Origin: CALMEC01 sp963765105
GTDB lineage: Bacteria > Actinomycetota > Thermoleophilia > Miltoncostaeales > Miltoncostaeaceae
NCBI GenBank assembly: GCA_963765105.1
Contig: CAVXUW010000004.1
Coordinates: forward strand, 124,001 to 188,000
Direction: 5' to 3'
Length of the DNA: 64,000 bases
Shown here: positions 18,116 to 27,154 of the stretch, in pieces
How the letters are laid out: every line of letters begins with the position of its first letter
Position numbering within the stretch: position 1 is the stretch's first letter
The notes under the pieces: generated by a model
The model's input: the letters and a program-made list of their open reading frames with translations, nothing else
The model's database searches: none
What the model was told of the DNA's origin: nothing
Program-made: the position numbers and the translations under genes

Positions 18116-19665
18116 CCCCCGTAGCTAATTGCGATGGCGTAGATCCGTCCATTGCGGGCGAAGAAGTCCGTGTCGAGTCCGTCTTTTCGAACGAAGCAGC
18201 TCAGCTCGCCGCCGCGCGTCTGGCACTTCGCCTTGGGGTAGCGCTTCTTGATGAGGCTCGCGGCGCCACCCACGGCAACGCCCTCTGTCGTTGTGTCCCC
18301 CCGCCGCTCGGTCCGGACCTCGATCGCAACGTTTTCCTTTGCCGGAAAGACCACCTGCCGACGTCCGTAGAACGAGATATCGGTTCCGTCGAGTCGACTG
18401 GCCCGGCGCCCCGTCGCCTTGCCAAGGAGCTCCTTCACCTGCGCGCGACTCATGCCGACTGTGACACACGCGATCGCCTCTGAGACAACGATGCGCCGAG
18501 GCTTTGCGCACCCGACGATGCCCTTCGCGGTCCCGGTCGTTCCCGGCGCGAGCGCACGGGATGCGAGAACCGCCAGCGCCCCACCCGATGTGGCTACAAC
18601 GAGATCCACGCGACCGTCACCCGTGAGATCGGCCGCGCGGAGGTATCCCGGTCCCCGCCCCACAACGAACTGCTTGCCGGGGGCAAATCCAATGGCCTGC
18701 CCTTCCAGCACCGTGACGTCGTCCGAGTCGGCGTTTGTCGTGGCGATGTCCAAGAGGCCGTCGGCGTTGAGGTCGGCGATGACGATCGCGCCCGGAGAGG
18801 TGCTCGCGTTGAGGCGACCACGATCGACGAAGAGCCCATTGCCGAGTCCATGAACGACGGAGACGTCATTCGTCCCAAAGTTCGCGGTCGCGACATCGGG
18901 AACGCCATCCCGGTTGAGGTCACCGATCGCGACCGACGTTGGGAGAAAAACACCGGGAAGGCTCGAGCGCAGAGGGGTCGCCCCGAACGTACCGTCGCCG
19001 TTGCCGATAAGGACGACAACGCCCGGTCGGCGCGTCGCATCGGTAACAACGATGTCCGCCTTGCCGTCTCGGTTGAGGTCGCCGATCGCGCTCCCAAACG
19101 GAGTCTTTCCGGCGGTCGCCGCCGTCACCGTGAACGTTCCGTCCCCCTTGCCGATCAGGATCGAGAGGTTCGCCGACTCGACGTTCGTCACGACAAAGTC
19201 AGGGTTCGTGTCGGCGTTGAGGTCCCCCATCGCGATGGCGTTCGGCGACTTTCCCACACCGATCACAGCGGGAGCAGCAAAGCCGCCGGCGCCATTGCCC
19301 AGAAGCACGCTGACGGCGTTCGCTCCCGTGTTGACCGCAACGACATCAGGCGTGCCGTCCCGATTGACGTCGGCAAGTTCGAACGCCAGGGCAGCGTTGC
19401 CCATTGTGCTCGCGGGTCCAGGAGTAAAGACACCCCCACCCGAACCGAACACGGGAACAACGCCCAGCTGGACCGGAAGCGCCGCCAGATCGACCCGTCC
19501 ATCCCCGTTGAGATCCCCCACGGCGACATCAATGGTCAGCGCGCCAGTGCGGATCATCTGACGCGGCGCAAAGTCGACGGCGGCCGATGCAACAGTGGTA
19601 CCCACAGCGCACACACCGACCAGGCCCACAATCACTCGCCCCACCCAACGGCCAGCAACGCTCAT
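18112..19665 (-). CDS. secreted FG-GAP/VCBS beta-propeller protein with a C-terminal SmpA-like domain
   Basis: The 517-residue product begins with a signal peptide (VIVGLVGVCAVGTTVASAA). Residues about 35-385 hold some seven FG-GAP repeats with calcium-loop motifs such as DLNGDGRVDLAAL, DVNRDGTPDVVAV and DLNRDGKADIVVT, which together should form a beta-propeller. The last 130 residues are different: CVTVGMSRAQVKELLGKATG resembles the first part of the SmpA/OmlA-like fold. Four cysteines in that part suggest disulfides. The role is unknown, probably surface binding. It is monocistronic. Confidence 0.82.
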   Translation of the reverse strand: MSVAGRWVGRVIVGLVGVCAVGTTVASAAVDFAPRQMIRTGALTIDVAVGDLNGDGRVDLAALPVQLGVVPVFGSGGGVFTPGPASTMGNAALAFELADVNRDGTPDVVAVNTGANAVSVLLGNGAGGFAAPAVIGVGKSPNAIAMGDLNADTNPDFVVTNVESANLSILIGKGDGTFTVTAATAGKTPFGSAIGDLNRDGKADIVVTDATRRPGVVVLIGNGDGTFGATPLRSSLPGVFLPTSVAIGDLNRDGVPDVATANFGTNDVSVVHGLGNGLFVDRGRLNASTSPGAIVIADLNADGLLDIATTNADSDDVTVLEGQAIGFAPGKQFVVGRGPGYLRAADLTGDGRVDLVVATSGGALAVLASRALAPGTTGTAKGIVGCAKPRRIVVSEAIACVTVGMSRAQVKELLGKATGRRASRLDGTDISFYGRRQVVFPAKENVAIEVRTERRGDTTTEGVAVGGAASLIKKRYPKAKCQTRGGELSCFVRKDGLDTDFFARNGRIYAIAISYGG

Positions 19666-19748
19666 CCCTGATTCTCATTTCTCGCGGCGACGGTTCGCGC
19701 GGATTATAGGCTCAGCCTCGTCGTTGGTATCCACAAAGGCCGCTCACC

Positions 19749-20243
19749 ATGCCCCACCCTCCGATACACGTGTGCTTCGTCTGCCTGGGCAACATCTGCC
19801 GTTCGCCAACGGCGGAGGCAGTGATGCGAAACGTCCTCGTCGAGGAGGGCCTCCACATGCACGTCACGATCGAAAGCGCGGGCACCGGTTCCTGGCATGT
19901 GGGCGACGGGGCCGATCGGCGGGCCGTTGCCGAGGCCGGCCGACGCGGCATACCGATGCCACATTCGGCTCAGCAGTTCACGGGCGATGATTTTGCCCGG
20001 TTCGATCTCGTCCTGGCGATGGACGACGACAACGTGAATCAGCTTCTCGTCCGCGCGCCGGATATCGCAGCCGCGGAGAAGATCCGTCTGCTGCGGAGCT
20101 TTGATCCGGCGAGCCCCCCGGCAGCGATCGTCCCCGACCCGTACTACGGAGGACCGGACGGCTTCGCAGAGGTGTTCGACATGTGCGACGCCGCGTGCCG
20201 CGGGTTGATTGCTCACCTCCGTTCTGACGGCCGCATCCCGTGA
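19749..20243 (+). CDS. low-molecular-weight protein tyrosine phosphatase family
   Basis: The 164-residue enzyme has the P-loop CLGNICRSP at residues 12-20 (C-x5-R-S) and the acid loop DPYYGG near residue 134, both diagnostic. The next gene, sharing its stop, encodes a fructosamine-kinase family protein. Some LMW-PTP members dephosphorylate ribulosamine-5-phosphate groups on proteins, and bacterial fructosamine-kinase homologues phosphorylate ribulosamines. The pair therefore suggests protein deglycation rather than, or as well as, tyrosine signalling. That role is inferred from the pairing. Confidence 0.92.
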   Translation: MPHPPIHVCFVCLGNICRSPTAEAVMRNVLVEEGLHMHVTIESAGTGSWHVGDGADRRAVAEAGRRGIPMPHSAQQFTGDDFARFDLVLAMDDDNVNQLLVRAPDIAAAEKIRLLRSFDPASPPAAIVPDPYYGGPDGFAEVFDMCDAACRGLIAHLRSDGRIP

Positions 20244-21106
20244 ACGCTCTGTCCGCCGCCGTGAGTCGGGCGGTCGGCACAAACGTTCGTCCTGTGAGAT
20301 CGATTGCGGGTGGTCACATCAGCTCGGCGACGCGGTTCGTCGGGGACGACGGGCGGGATTTCTTCGTCAAACACAACCCGGACGCGCCTGCCGGGATGTT
20401 CGCGGCCGAGGCGGACGGTCTGCGGTGGTTGGCGGAGGCAGCTGCCGTGCGCAATCCAACCGTCTCTGGGGTGAGCGACGCGGCGCCGCAGTTCATCGCG
20501 TTGGAGTGGATCGCGCCCGGAACGCCGGCCGGCGACCATGACGAGCAGCTGGGACGAGGCCTCGCGGATCTGCATCGAGCCGGGGCTCCCAGTTTTGGCG
20601 CCGTTCGGGGGAACTTCATCGCCACCCTGCCCCAGGACAACACCGCACACGATGATTGGCCGTCGTTCTCTGGCACTCGTCGTTTGGCGCCGCTGGTCCG
20701 CCGCGCTCGCGACACGGGGCGGCTCGATACCGCGTTGGTTGAACGTATTGATCGGCTTGTCGGCCGCCTCCACGATCTGTGTGGACCGCCCGAGCCGCCG
20801 GCGCGACTCCATGGCGATCTCTGGTCCGGAAACGCAATCGTCGACGTAACGGGACAGCCGGTGCTGATCGACCCGGCCGTGTACGGCGGTCACCGGGAGA
20901 TGGATCTCGCCATGATGCGTTTGTTTGGCGGCTTCTCACCGACGGTGTTTGCCGCGTACAACGAGGCGCACCCGCTCAGCGACGGCGCCGATGAACGACT
21001 GGCGCTTTGCCAGCTCTTCCCCCTCCTCGTTCACGTCGTCCTCTTCGGCGGGGGGTACGTCAACCAGCTCGACGCGGCTTTGCGGCAGTACGTGGGCGCT
21101 TCATAG
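20240..21106 (+). CDS. fructosamine/ribulosamine 3-kinase family protein
   Basis: This 288-residue protein has the aminoglycoside-phosphotransferase-like fold of fructosamine kinases. Visible cues are FFVKHNPDAPAGMFAAEADG (ATP lysine and glutamate), LHGDLWSGNAIVD (catalytic loop, D in HGD) and VLIDPAVYGGHREMDLAMM (metal aspartate). LHRAGAPSFG and the DNT motif region match the family. It overlaps the phosphatase gene by four bases. It probably phosphorylates sugar adducts on protein amines so that they detach; bacterial members often prefer ribulosamines. Confidence 0.9.
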   Translation: MNALSAAVSRAVGTNVRPVRSIAGGHISSATRFVGDDGRDFFVKHNPDAPAGMFAAEADGLRWLAEAAAVRNPTVSGVSDAAPQFIALEWIAPGTPAGDHDEQLGRGLADLHRAGAPSFGAVRGNFIATLPQDNTAHDDWPSFSGTRRLAPLVRRARDTGRLDTALVERIDRLVGRLHDLCGPPEPPARLHGDLWSGNAIVDVTGQPVLIDPAVYGGHREMDLAMMRLFGGFSPTVFAAYNEAHPLSDGADERLALCQLFPLLVHVVLFGGGYVNQLDAALRQYVGAS

Positions 21107-22805
21107 ACGTCGGTGGCGCCACGTCACGACGGGCAAGCAGCTCATTGGCATGACGGCGTGCCCCGTCGTCATCCGGTGAGGAACCCAGCATGCGGCACAA
21201 CTCATCCACGAGTTCATCCCCGGCCACGTGGGTAATCGTGGTGGTCGCTCGCCCATCGCCGTCAACGCCTTTTACGAGCCGGTAGTGACGGTCGGCCACG
21301 GCCGCCACTTGAGGAAGGTGGGTAATGACGATGACCTGATGCTTCTGCGCGAGCGCACGGAGCTTCGCCGCAACCGCAGTGGCGGTGACGCCGCCCACAC
21401 CGGCGTCAACTTCATCGAAGATCCACGTGGCCGACGCGCCAGCTTCGGCTGCGACGCCGTGCAAAGCGAGAAGCACGCGCGAGAGCTCGCCACCCGATGC
21501 GACATCGGCCAAGGGCGCCTCGGGCAGCCCCGGGTTGGCGCGAAGCCACACCACCGCGCGTTCGATGGGCGGATCGCTCTCATCCATGACCAGCTCAAGA
21601 CGGACCGTCGCCGCCTCCATCGCCAGGTCTGCCAACTCGGTCACCACGGCCTTCTCCAGTCGCGGTGCCGCCTCGACCCGCGCGTCATGCAACGCCGATG
21701 CCAGTTCACGTCCTCGCGTAAGGAGCTCCTCATGCTCCACGATGAGCGCCTCATCCGCATCGTCTCCCGACGCCAAATCGGCCAAGGACGCACGGGCGGC
21801 GTCCCCCTCGGCAAGCACGCGATCGAGCCCGGGACCGTACCGCCGCATCAGCCGGTCATACGTGGCCAGCCGATCTTCGATCTGTTGAAGACGCCCCGGT
21901 TCGGCGTCGAGCGAGGCGAGGTAGGCCCGAAGCTCGCTCGCAACCTCTTGCAGGATGGTCTCGGCGGTGTGAAGGGTCTCGCGAATCGGTCGAAGCGACG
22001 CGTCGATATCGAGCACACCGTCGAGGGAACGCACAGCGGCGCCCGATCCGTCACGCGCCCCCCCGTCGCCACTTTCGGGGGCAATCGCCTCGGCCGCCTC
22101 GACCACCGCCGATTCCAAGCGATCCGCATGAAGCAACCGATCACGGTCGGTACGCAGGGTGACATGCTCGGCCGGATCGAGCTGGGCGGCGTCGAGTACC
22201 TCGACGAGCTCCTCCAGGGCGGCACGCTGACGGTCGGCTTCCTCACGGCGTGCTCGAGCGGCATCCATCTGCCGTTGGAGGCCACGGAGCCGGCGCCGCA
22301 CGGTTCCCAGTTCGGTGGCCATCGCAACCACGTCGACACCGGCAAACCCATCGAGGACGCTCAGCTGCGTGGCCCCGGTGACGAGCTTGCGACCCTCGTG
22401 TTGCGACGAGAAGCGCATCATGCGTCCCGCAATGGCCGACGCCGACGCCCGCGTCACTGTCTGACCGTCGATCAGCGCACGAGAGCGCCCCTCAGCGGGC
22501 ACGCGCTGGGCAACAACCACCTCTGAAACATCATCGACCAGGTCGCGGACCGCGAGAGCCGGGTCGTCATCATCGAGATCCCAAAAGTCCCTGGGAAGAG
22601 CCAACGTGGCTTGAACCAGTGCGTGGCCGGCCCCGGGCCGCACGGCCTTCGCATCCGTGGGTCCTCCCACGAGAAGCGACACGGCCTGAGCCACAACGGT
22701 TTTTCCCGCGCCGGTTTCTCCGGTGATGGCGGTGAGCCCGGCAGCCGGTTCGAGTTCAGCCTGATCGATCACGACGAGGCCGCGGATCTCAAGGCGGCGG
22801 ATCAC
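21060..22805 (-). CDS. recN: DNA repair protein RecN
   Basis: RecN is an SMC-like ATPase acting early in double-strand break repair. The 581-residue protein starts MIRRLEIRGLVVIDQAELE and has Walker A TGETGAGKTVV. The middle is rich in heptad-like helices (LRGLQRQMDAARARREEAD). The C-terminal half holds the signature ASGGELSRVLLALHGV and Walker B TWIFDEVDAGVGG, then VIVITHLPQVAAVADRHYRL. Its 3' end runs 47 bases into the convergent kinase gene. It overlaps nadK by four bases. Confidence 0.95.
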   Translation of the reverse strand: MIRRLEIRGLVVIDQAELEPAAGLTAITGETGAGKTVVAQAVSLLVGGPTDAKAVRPGAGHALVQATLALPRDFWDLDDDDPALAVRDLVDDVSEVVVAQRVPAEGRSRALIDGQTVTRASASAIAGRMMRFSSQHEGRKLVTGATQLSVLDGFAGVDVVAMATELGTVRRRLRGLQRQMDAARARREEADRQRAALEELVEVLDAAQLDPAEHVTLRTDRDRLLHADRLESAVVEAAEAIAPESGDGGARDGSGAAVRSLDGVLDIDASLRPIRETLHTAETILQEVASELRAYLASLDAEPGRLQQIEDRLATYDRLMRRYGPGLDRVLAEGDAARASLADLASGDDADEALIVEHEELLTRGRELASALHDARVEAAPRLEKAVVTELADLAMEAATVRLELVMDESDPPIERAVVWLRANPGLPEAPLADVASGGELSRVLLALHGVAAEAGASATWIFDEVDAGVGGVTATAVAAKLRALAQKHQVIVITHLPQVAAVADRHYRLVKGVDGDGRATTTITHVAGDELVDELCRMLGSSPDDDGARRHANELLARRDVAPPTSMKRPRTAAKPRRAG

Positions 22806-23683
22806 GGTCGGCCGAACTTCTCCCGGTACCGTCGGAAGAAGGAGTTCTCCGGAAAGATCCCCAGCCGCACCGGGGCACCCATGAGATCCATGGTGATTGC
22901 TCGCCCCGGTCCGAGGGCGCCAATGCGCTGACCGTCACTGTGGATGTCACAGTCACCGACCACGCTGGAGTTGGTGACGCTCAACGTTTCGTCACGAGCC
23001 AACACCAAAGGACGTGCGTCAAGGTGATGCGCGGCGAGAAACGAGATGACGTAGCAGCGCACCCCCCAGGAGACCGTCGGCCCACCAACCGCCAGGTTGT
23101 ACGCGGTTGAGCCGACAGGGGTGGAGCAAACCATCCCGTCGCACCGAACGTTGGCGACCGGCTCACCGTCCACGGCAAAGGACAGGTCCGCCAGACGCGC
23201 CTCGCCACCACGAAGAAGCGCCAGATCGTTCACGGCGCTTGCCTCACCCTCGGCCCACTTGGCCCGAAGGGAGGGAAGCTCAAGCGTGATGTACTCACCG
23301 GTGAGGGCGCGTCGCACCCCCGATTCAAGGTCCTTCGGCTCGATGGACGCGAGAAACCCGACACGGCCGTAGTTGATACCGATCACCGGAGCGCCGCTGC
23401 CGGCTTCGCGAGCAAGGGCACGAAGGATGCTGCCGTCGCCCCCAAGGACCAGCACCATGTCCTCGCCACCCGAGCGCAACGTCACGCCGTTCGCCCGCGT
23501 GTACCTATCCAGCGACGGGTGTTTACGCACTTCACGTTCCGAAACCATGATCTCGACACCCGCCGCACCGATGAGCGACAGCACCGACGGCAGGGCGGTC
23601 TCAACGGCTTCCGGCGCCTTGTGGGTCACCAAAAGAACCCGCTTGACCGGACCAGTTGCCTCACCGACGGTGATGTCTTTCAC
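22802..23683 (-). CDS. nadK: NAD kinase
   Basis: NadK phosphorylates NAD to NADP. The 293-residue protein carries the GGDGS motif in LVLGGDGSILRALA, the loop INYGRVGFLA, the NDLALLRG segment (NE/D motif), and CDGMVCSTPVGSTAYNLAVGGP. The gene lies between tlyA and recN, each with a four-base overlap, the conserved actinobacterial tlyA-nadK-recN order. Confidence 0.96.
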   Translation of the reverse strand: MKDITVGEATGPVKRVLLVTHKAPEAVETALPSVLSLIGAAGVEIMVSEREVRKHPSLDRYTRANGVTLRSGGEDMVLVLGGDGSILRALAREAGSGAPVIGINYGRVGFLASIEPKDLESGVRRALTGEYITLELPSLRAKWAEGEASAVNDLALLRGGEARLADLSFAVDGEPVANVRCDGMVCSTPVGSTAYNLAVGGPTVSWGVRCYVISFLAAHHLDARPLVLARDETLSVTNSSVVGDCDIHSDGQRIGALGPGRAITMDLMGAPVRLGIFPENSFFRRYREKFGRP

Positions 23684-24471
23684 GGTGCCTCCCGTATCGC
23701 ATCGTCAATTGCCGCATCCAACGGCACCTGAGTGCCGGTCGCACCATCGCTGATCGCGAGACAAAACTCGCGGTTTCCCTTTGGACCGATGAGATGGCTG
23801 GGGACAACCCCGGTCACAACCGACCCAGTCCCCGCAATGGCGCTGGCCACCCGTTCGATCGCGAACCGATGCTGCTGGGGATCCCGCACAACCCCACCGG
23901 AGCCAACGTTTCCTCGGCCGACCTCAAACTGCGGCTTGACAAGTAGCACGCCACGAAAGGCGTCTGCCATGCACCGGGCAACAGCCGGCCACACCGTTTC
24001 GATGCTGATGAAGGCAAGGTCGCAGGTCACGAAGTCGGGCCGTTCCGGCAGATTCTCTGGCACGAGGTTCCGAGCATTCGTCCGTTCCTTCACACTGACC
24101 CGAGGGTCGATGCGCAGTGACCAGGCAAGCTGGCCATAGCCGACATCGACCGCGGTCACCTGACGAGCCCCCCGCTGCAAGAGGCAGTCGGTGAACCCCC
24201 CGGTTGACGCGCCGAGATCGAGCGCCGCCACACCAGTCACATCGATCGCCAGGTCGTCGAGTGCCCCCGCAAGCTTCTCACCACCACGCGAAACAAACGG
24301 GTTTCCCGGATCGAGCTCGAGTGTGGCCGCCTCGGTCACGGGGGTGGCCGGTCGATCGACCACGGCGCCGTCCACCCGAACGCGTCCCGCCACCACTGCG
24401 GCCTGGGCACGCGTTCGCGACGGAGCGAGGCCGCGCTCAACAAGCGCAGCATCAAGGCGGGATCGAGACAT
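23680..24471 (-). CDS. tlyA: TlyA family rRNA 2'-O-methyltransferase
   Basis: TlyA methylates ribose in 16S and 23S rRNA, a change that affects capreomycin sensitivity in mycobacteria. ATG 24471 gives 263 residues. The N-terminal S4 RNA-binding domain is RLDAALVERGLAPSRTRAQA through VRVDGAVVDRPA. The FtsJ-like methyltransferase domain has the AdoMet loop ALDLGASTGGFTDCLLQ and AVDVGYGQLAWSLR. Longer ORF starts upstream lack support. The gap 24472-24641 carries one hairpin and no gene. Confidence 0.94.
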   Translation of the reverse strand: MSRSRLDAALVERGLAPSRTRAQAAVVAGRVRVDGAVVDRPATPVTEAATLELDPGNPFVSRGGEKLAGALDDLAIDVTGVAALDLGASTGGFTDCLLQRGARQVTAVDVGYGQLAWSLRIDPRVSVKERTNARNLVPENLPERPDFVTCDLAFISIETVWPAVARCMADAFRGVLLVKPQFEVGRGNVGSGGVVRDPQQHRFAIERVASAIAGTGSVVTGVVPSHLIGPKGNREFCLAISDGATGTQVPLDAAIDDAIREAP

Positions 24472-24595
24472 CGAGCGGCAGTGTAGCGAGGACACGACTC
24501 GCCACATGTCGAAAAACCTGCTCGCGCCCCCGCCGATTCGCCTCCGGCACGCCGACCCTCCATCAGTGAATCGATACCGACCGTGAAATGACGTT

Positions 24596-24628
24596 GGCGT
24601 TCACTCCCCGCTCAGTGCGATGAACGCC
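24596..24628 (-). terminator. hairpin downstream of the subtilase gene
   Basis: GGCGTTCA pairs with TGAACGCC across a 17-base interior that itself holds CACT/AGTG complementarity. It lies just past the stop of the protease gene in the direction of its transcription. No U-tract is seen, so it is a probable rather than certain terminator. Confidence 0.5.
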
Positions 24629-24641
24629 CAGGCGGCGGCGC

Positions 24642-26426
24642 CTACGGTCGGCGTGAGAGGGCTTGGCCCACATCCTCTGATGACGGTTCTCTCGCAAGTT
24701 CCGTGCGATCTTTCTTCGACGTGGTGACGGCCGACGCCGCGTTAACAATGCCCCGCCCGAAGAAACCGTTTCGTCCAGCACCGTCGACGCAGAGAGCAGT
24801 GAGGCCCGCGAGCCTGGCACCGCCCGAGCTGTAGTCAACCAACGCGGGCGTGGGACAGGGAGTGGGCGTTGCGCTCTCCAGAAGGATCCGTTCGGTAACT
24901 GCCGGATCAAGACTGCGACCGCCGTCGGCGCCCCGCACGCCGTACTCACTCACGATCAGGGCAGCGACGCCCGCGGCGTGCGGCGCCGCCATGGACGTGC
25001 CTTCCTCCCACGCGTAGTACGCGCAAATGGCCTTGCGGCAGCTCCGCACAAGCGTCCCTCGGATGGGCGTGCCATCCGGCCCGACTTCACGTCGCGCGTA
25101 GGCCAGGGCGGTGGGGTACGTGCTCAGGATCGCATTGGTCGCCAGTGGCTTTTCGGAGGAGCCAGGCGCCTGAGCCGAGTTGCCTCCCGGAGCCGAAATG
25201 TCGGTCTGCTCGAGGCCGTAGTTGGAGTACCAGGGCTTGCTTCCATCGGGGCCAACAGCGCTGACAGCGACAACCCCAGCGGTCTCGGATGGGACGTTGA
25301 TGCAGGAGTTATCAACGACTCGTGGTCGTTCTCGACCAGGAGGGAAGTCGGGACTTGAGTCATCGACGCTCGGTGCGCCGAGGTCGACGCTGCTGTTACC
25401 GATGGCGCCGATGAGGATGACGCCACGTGCCCGGGCGTAGGTGACGGCCCGTTGAGTCGCATCGACCACCAGGGCCTGCTCCGCTCGCTCGGCACGGGTA
25501 TCGGCCCGGTTGTTGCGACAGTTGAACAGCCACGGGTCGGTGTAGAAGCTCATGTTGACGACGTCGATGCCGGCGTCACCGGCGTAGGTGATGGCGTCGA
25601 GGGTCGGCTTCAAGAAGAAGTAGCCACTGTCGCTTCCCGCACGGAGATTGACCAGCGACACACGTGGGGCGACCCCGCTGATGCCAATACGGTTGGAGGC
25701 GGCGGCGATCGTTCCGGCAACGTGGGTGCCGTGACCGTCTTCATCGACGTCCGCGGGATCGGTGCACCGCCCGTCCGGGTCGTCGATACATGCACCGTCG
25801 ATGACCGGATTGTCCACGGTGAAGTTTCTGCTGAGGGCGGCGTTGAAGTTGGCAACAAGGTCCGGATGCGACCCGTCGATTCCGGTATCAATGACGCCGA
25901 CGAGCACGTCACGCTTCCCCCGCTGCCGACGGTAAGACCCCTCGCGCGTCGCACCGATCATGGCCATGTCCCACTGCTGTGCCGCGAGAGGGTCACCTTT
26001 GCGCGAGCGATGGCGCTCGTCGCCGTGGTCGTCATCACCGTCGGGTCGGTCCCACGACGTGCCTGCAAGAGCCTGATCCAGGATGTTGGGGTCGTCGCGT
26101 TTGCGTTGAGCCTCCGGCGTCGCTGCGCCCAGAGGGCGTACGCGACCAGCATGAGCGATCGGACGCGTTGCAATCGCTACGGTGAGGAAGCGACTATTGC
26201 GGGACTCGGCTGTGTACAGACCTATTGCGGCGTTCACGTTCACAACCCGTCCGCGGGCTTTGACGACGGCGGCGCGCACCGCAGCCGGGGTGGCTCCCGG
26301 CTCCGCCAAGACCAGGTACTGCCGCGCGGGTGGGCGCTTTGGTGAGACCGCCGCGGAGGCCGTGGCGGCCGCGATGCACATCGTGGCCACAACAAGCACA
26401 CCCACGCTCGTCCCCACTCGTCTCAT
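24642..26426 (-). CDS. secreted subtilisin-like serine protease (S8)
   Basis: ATG 26426 gives 594 residues with a signal peptide (VGVLVVATMCIAAATASAA). A propeptide-like region follows (YLVLAEPGATPAAVRAAVVK). The catalytic triad is visible: Asp in VLVGVIDTGIDGSHPDL, His in DEDGHGTHVAGTIAAA, and Ser in EEGTSMAAPHAAGVAAL. Between propeptide and catalytic domain is a charged insert rich in D, H and R. Several cysteine pairs suggest disulfides in an extracellular enzyme. A longer frame to 26714 would run antisense or out of the signal and is not used. Target is unknown. Confidence 0.93.
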   Translation of the reverse strand: MRRVGTSVGVLVVATMCIAAATASAAVSPKRPPARQYLVLAEPGATPAAVRAAVVKARGRVVNVNAAIGLYTAESRNSRFLTVAIATRPIAHAGRVRPLGAATPEAQRKRDDPNILDQALAGTSWDRPDGDDDHGDERHRSRKGDPLAAQQWDMAMIGATREGSYRRQRGKRDVLVGVIDTGIDGSHPDLVANFNAALSRNFTVDNPVIDGACIDDPDGRCTDPADVDEDGHGTHVAGTIAAASNRIGISGVAPRVSLVNLRAGSDSGYFFLKPTLDAITYAGDAGIDVVNMSFYTDPWLFNCRNNRADTRAERAEQALVVDATQRAVTYARARGVILIGAIGNSSVDLGAPSVDDSSPDFPPGRERPRVVDNSCINVPSETAGVVAVSAVGPDGSKPWYSNYGLEQTDISAPGGNSAQAPGSSEKPLATNAILSTYPTALAYARREVGPDGTPIRGTLVRSCRKAICAYYAWEEGTSMAAPHAAGVAALIVSEYGVRGADGGRSLDPAVTERILLESATPTPCPTPALVDYSSGGARLAGLTALCVDGAGRNGFFGRGIVNAASAVTTSKKDRTELAREPSSEDVGQALSRRP

Positions 26427-26502
26427 TCGTCCGGTTCCTCGTCCATGATCCGGGGTCGTGCCGTGTGGCAGACCGATTCCCCTTGTTTCGTCAGAGTAGC
26501 GC

Positions 26503-26736
26503 TCATTCGCTGTTCTCACCAACCGATGGCGGAGCCGAAGTTCGCTGCCCTCCGGCGGCATCTTCGATCTCCCGAATAATCCGTGGCAGGCGTTCGGAAA
26601 TCTCGGCCGAGAGGGCGAGTGCCTCATCCGCCAACTCGCGTCGCCGATCGAGATCGAGGGACGGCTCGCCGAGCTCGGCCGTAAGCGCCTCCATGCGTTC
26701 GACGGCCGCCGCAAGGCTCGTTCGTTCGGAGCTCAT
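26503..26736 (-). CDS. xseB: XseB-like small protein (exonuclease VII small subunit candidate)
   Basis: The 77-residue acidic helical protein reads LAAAVERMEALTAELGEPSLDLDRRRELADEAL in pieces that resemble XseB, where a short helix hairpin with a central turn binds the large subunit. The match is weak, the usual partner xseA is not in the window, and the family's GELPLEEAL-like centre is replaced by EPSLDLDRRREL. ATG 26736 overlaps the nusB stop. It could be an unrelated coiled-coil protein. Confidence 0.5.
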   Translation of the reverse strand: MSSERTSLAAAVERMEALTAELGEPSLDLDRRRELADEALALSAEISERLPRIIREIEDAAGGQRTSAPPSVGENSE

Positions 26737-27149
26737 CCCGCTCCCTCTCCCGCACGCACGATGGTACCCAGGACACCGTTGACGAATGCGGCGGCGTCCG
26801 CCTGGCAATAGCGCTTCGCCATCGCAACGGCCTCGTCGATGGCGACTGCGACGGGGATGTCATCGCGGTAGCGAAGCTCCTGAATGGCCACGCGCAGGAT
26901 GTTGCGCTCCAGAGGGGCGATGCGATCAACACTCCAGCCGGTGGCGCCGTCATCGATCATCCGATCGATTTGCTCGCGGTTACTGGTCACACCGTCGATG
27001 ATGGCGCGGGTGTAGTCATCGAGCGGGTGGGGGCGGTCATGTTGCAGGTTCTCTTCAAGGTCGGCCATCGCGAGCTCGGTCACGTCGTGCTGGTAGAGCA
27101 GAAACACTGCCTGCTTACGCGCCGAACCCCGGCTTTGCTTGGTGACCAC
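26733..27149 (-). CDS. nusB: transcription antitermination factor NusB
   Basis: NusB binds boxA RNA with NusE (S10) in rRNA antitermination. GTG 27149, five bases after the accC stop, gives 138 residues. The all-helical family sequence is clear: SARKQAVFLLYQHDVT, YTRAIIDGV, the strongly conserved RIAPLERNILRVAIQELRY, and VAIDEAVAMAKRYC with FVNGVLGTI. The longer frame upstream lies within accC and is not coding. Confidence 0.94.
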   Translation of the reverse strand: MVTKQSRGSARKQAVFLLYQHDVTELAMADLEENLQHDRPHPLDDYTRAIIDGVTSNREQIDRMIDDGATGWSVDRIAPLERNILRVAIQELRYRDDIPVAVAIDEAVAMAKRYCQADAAAFVNGVLGTIVRAGEGAG

Positions 27150-27154
27150 GGTGT

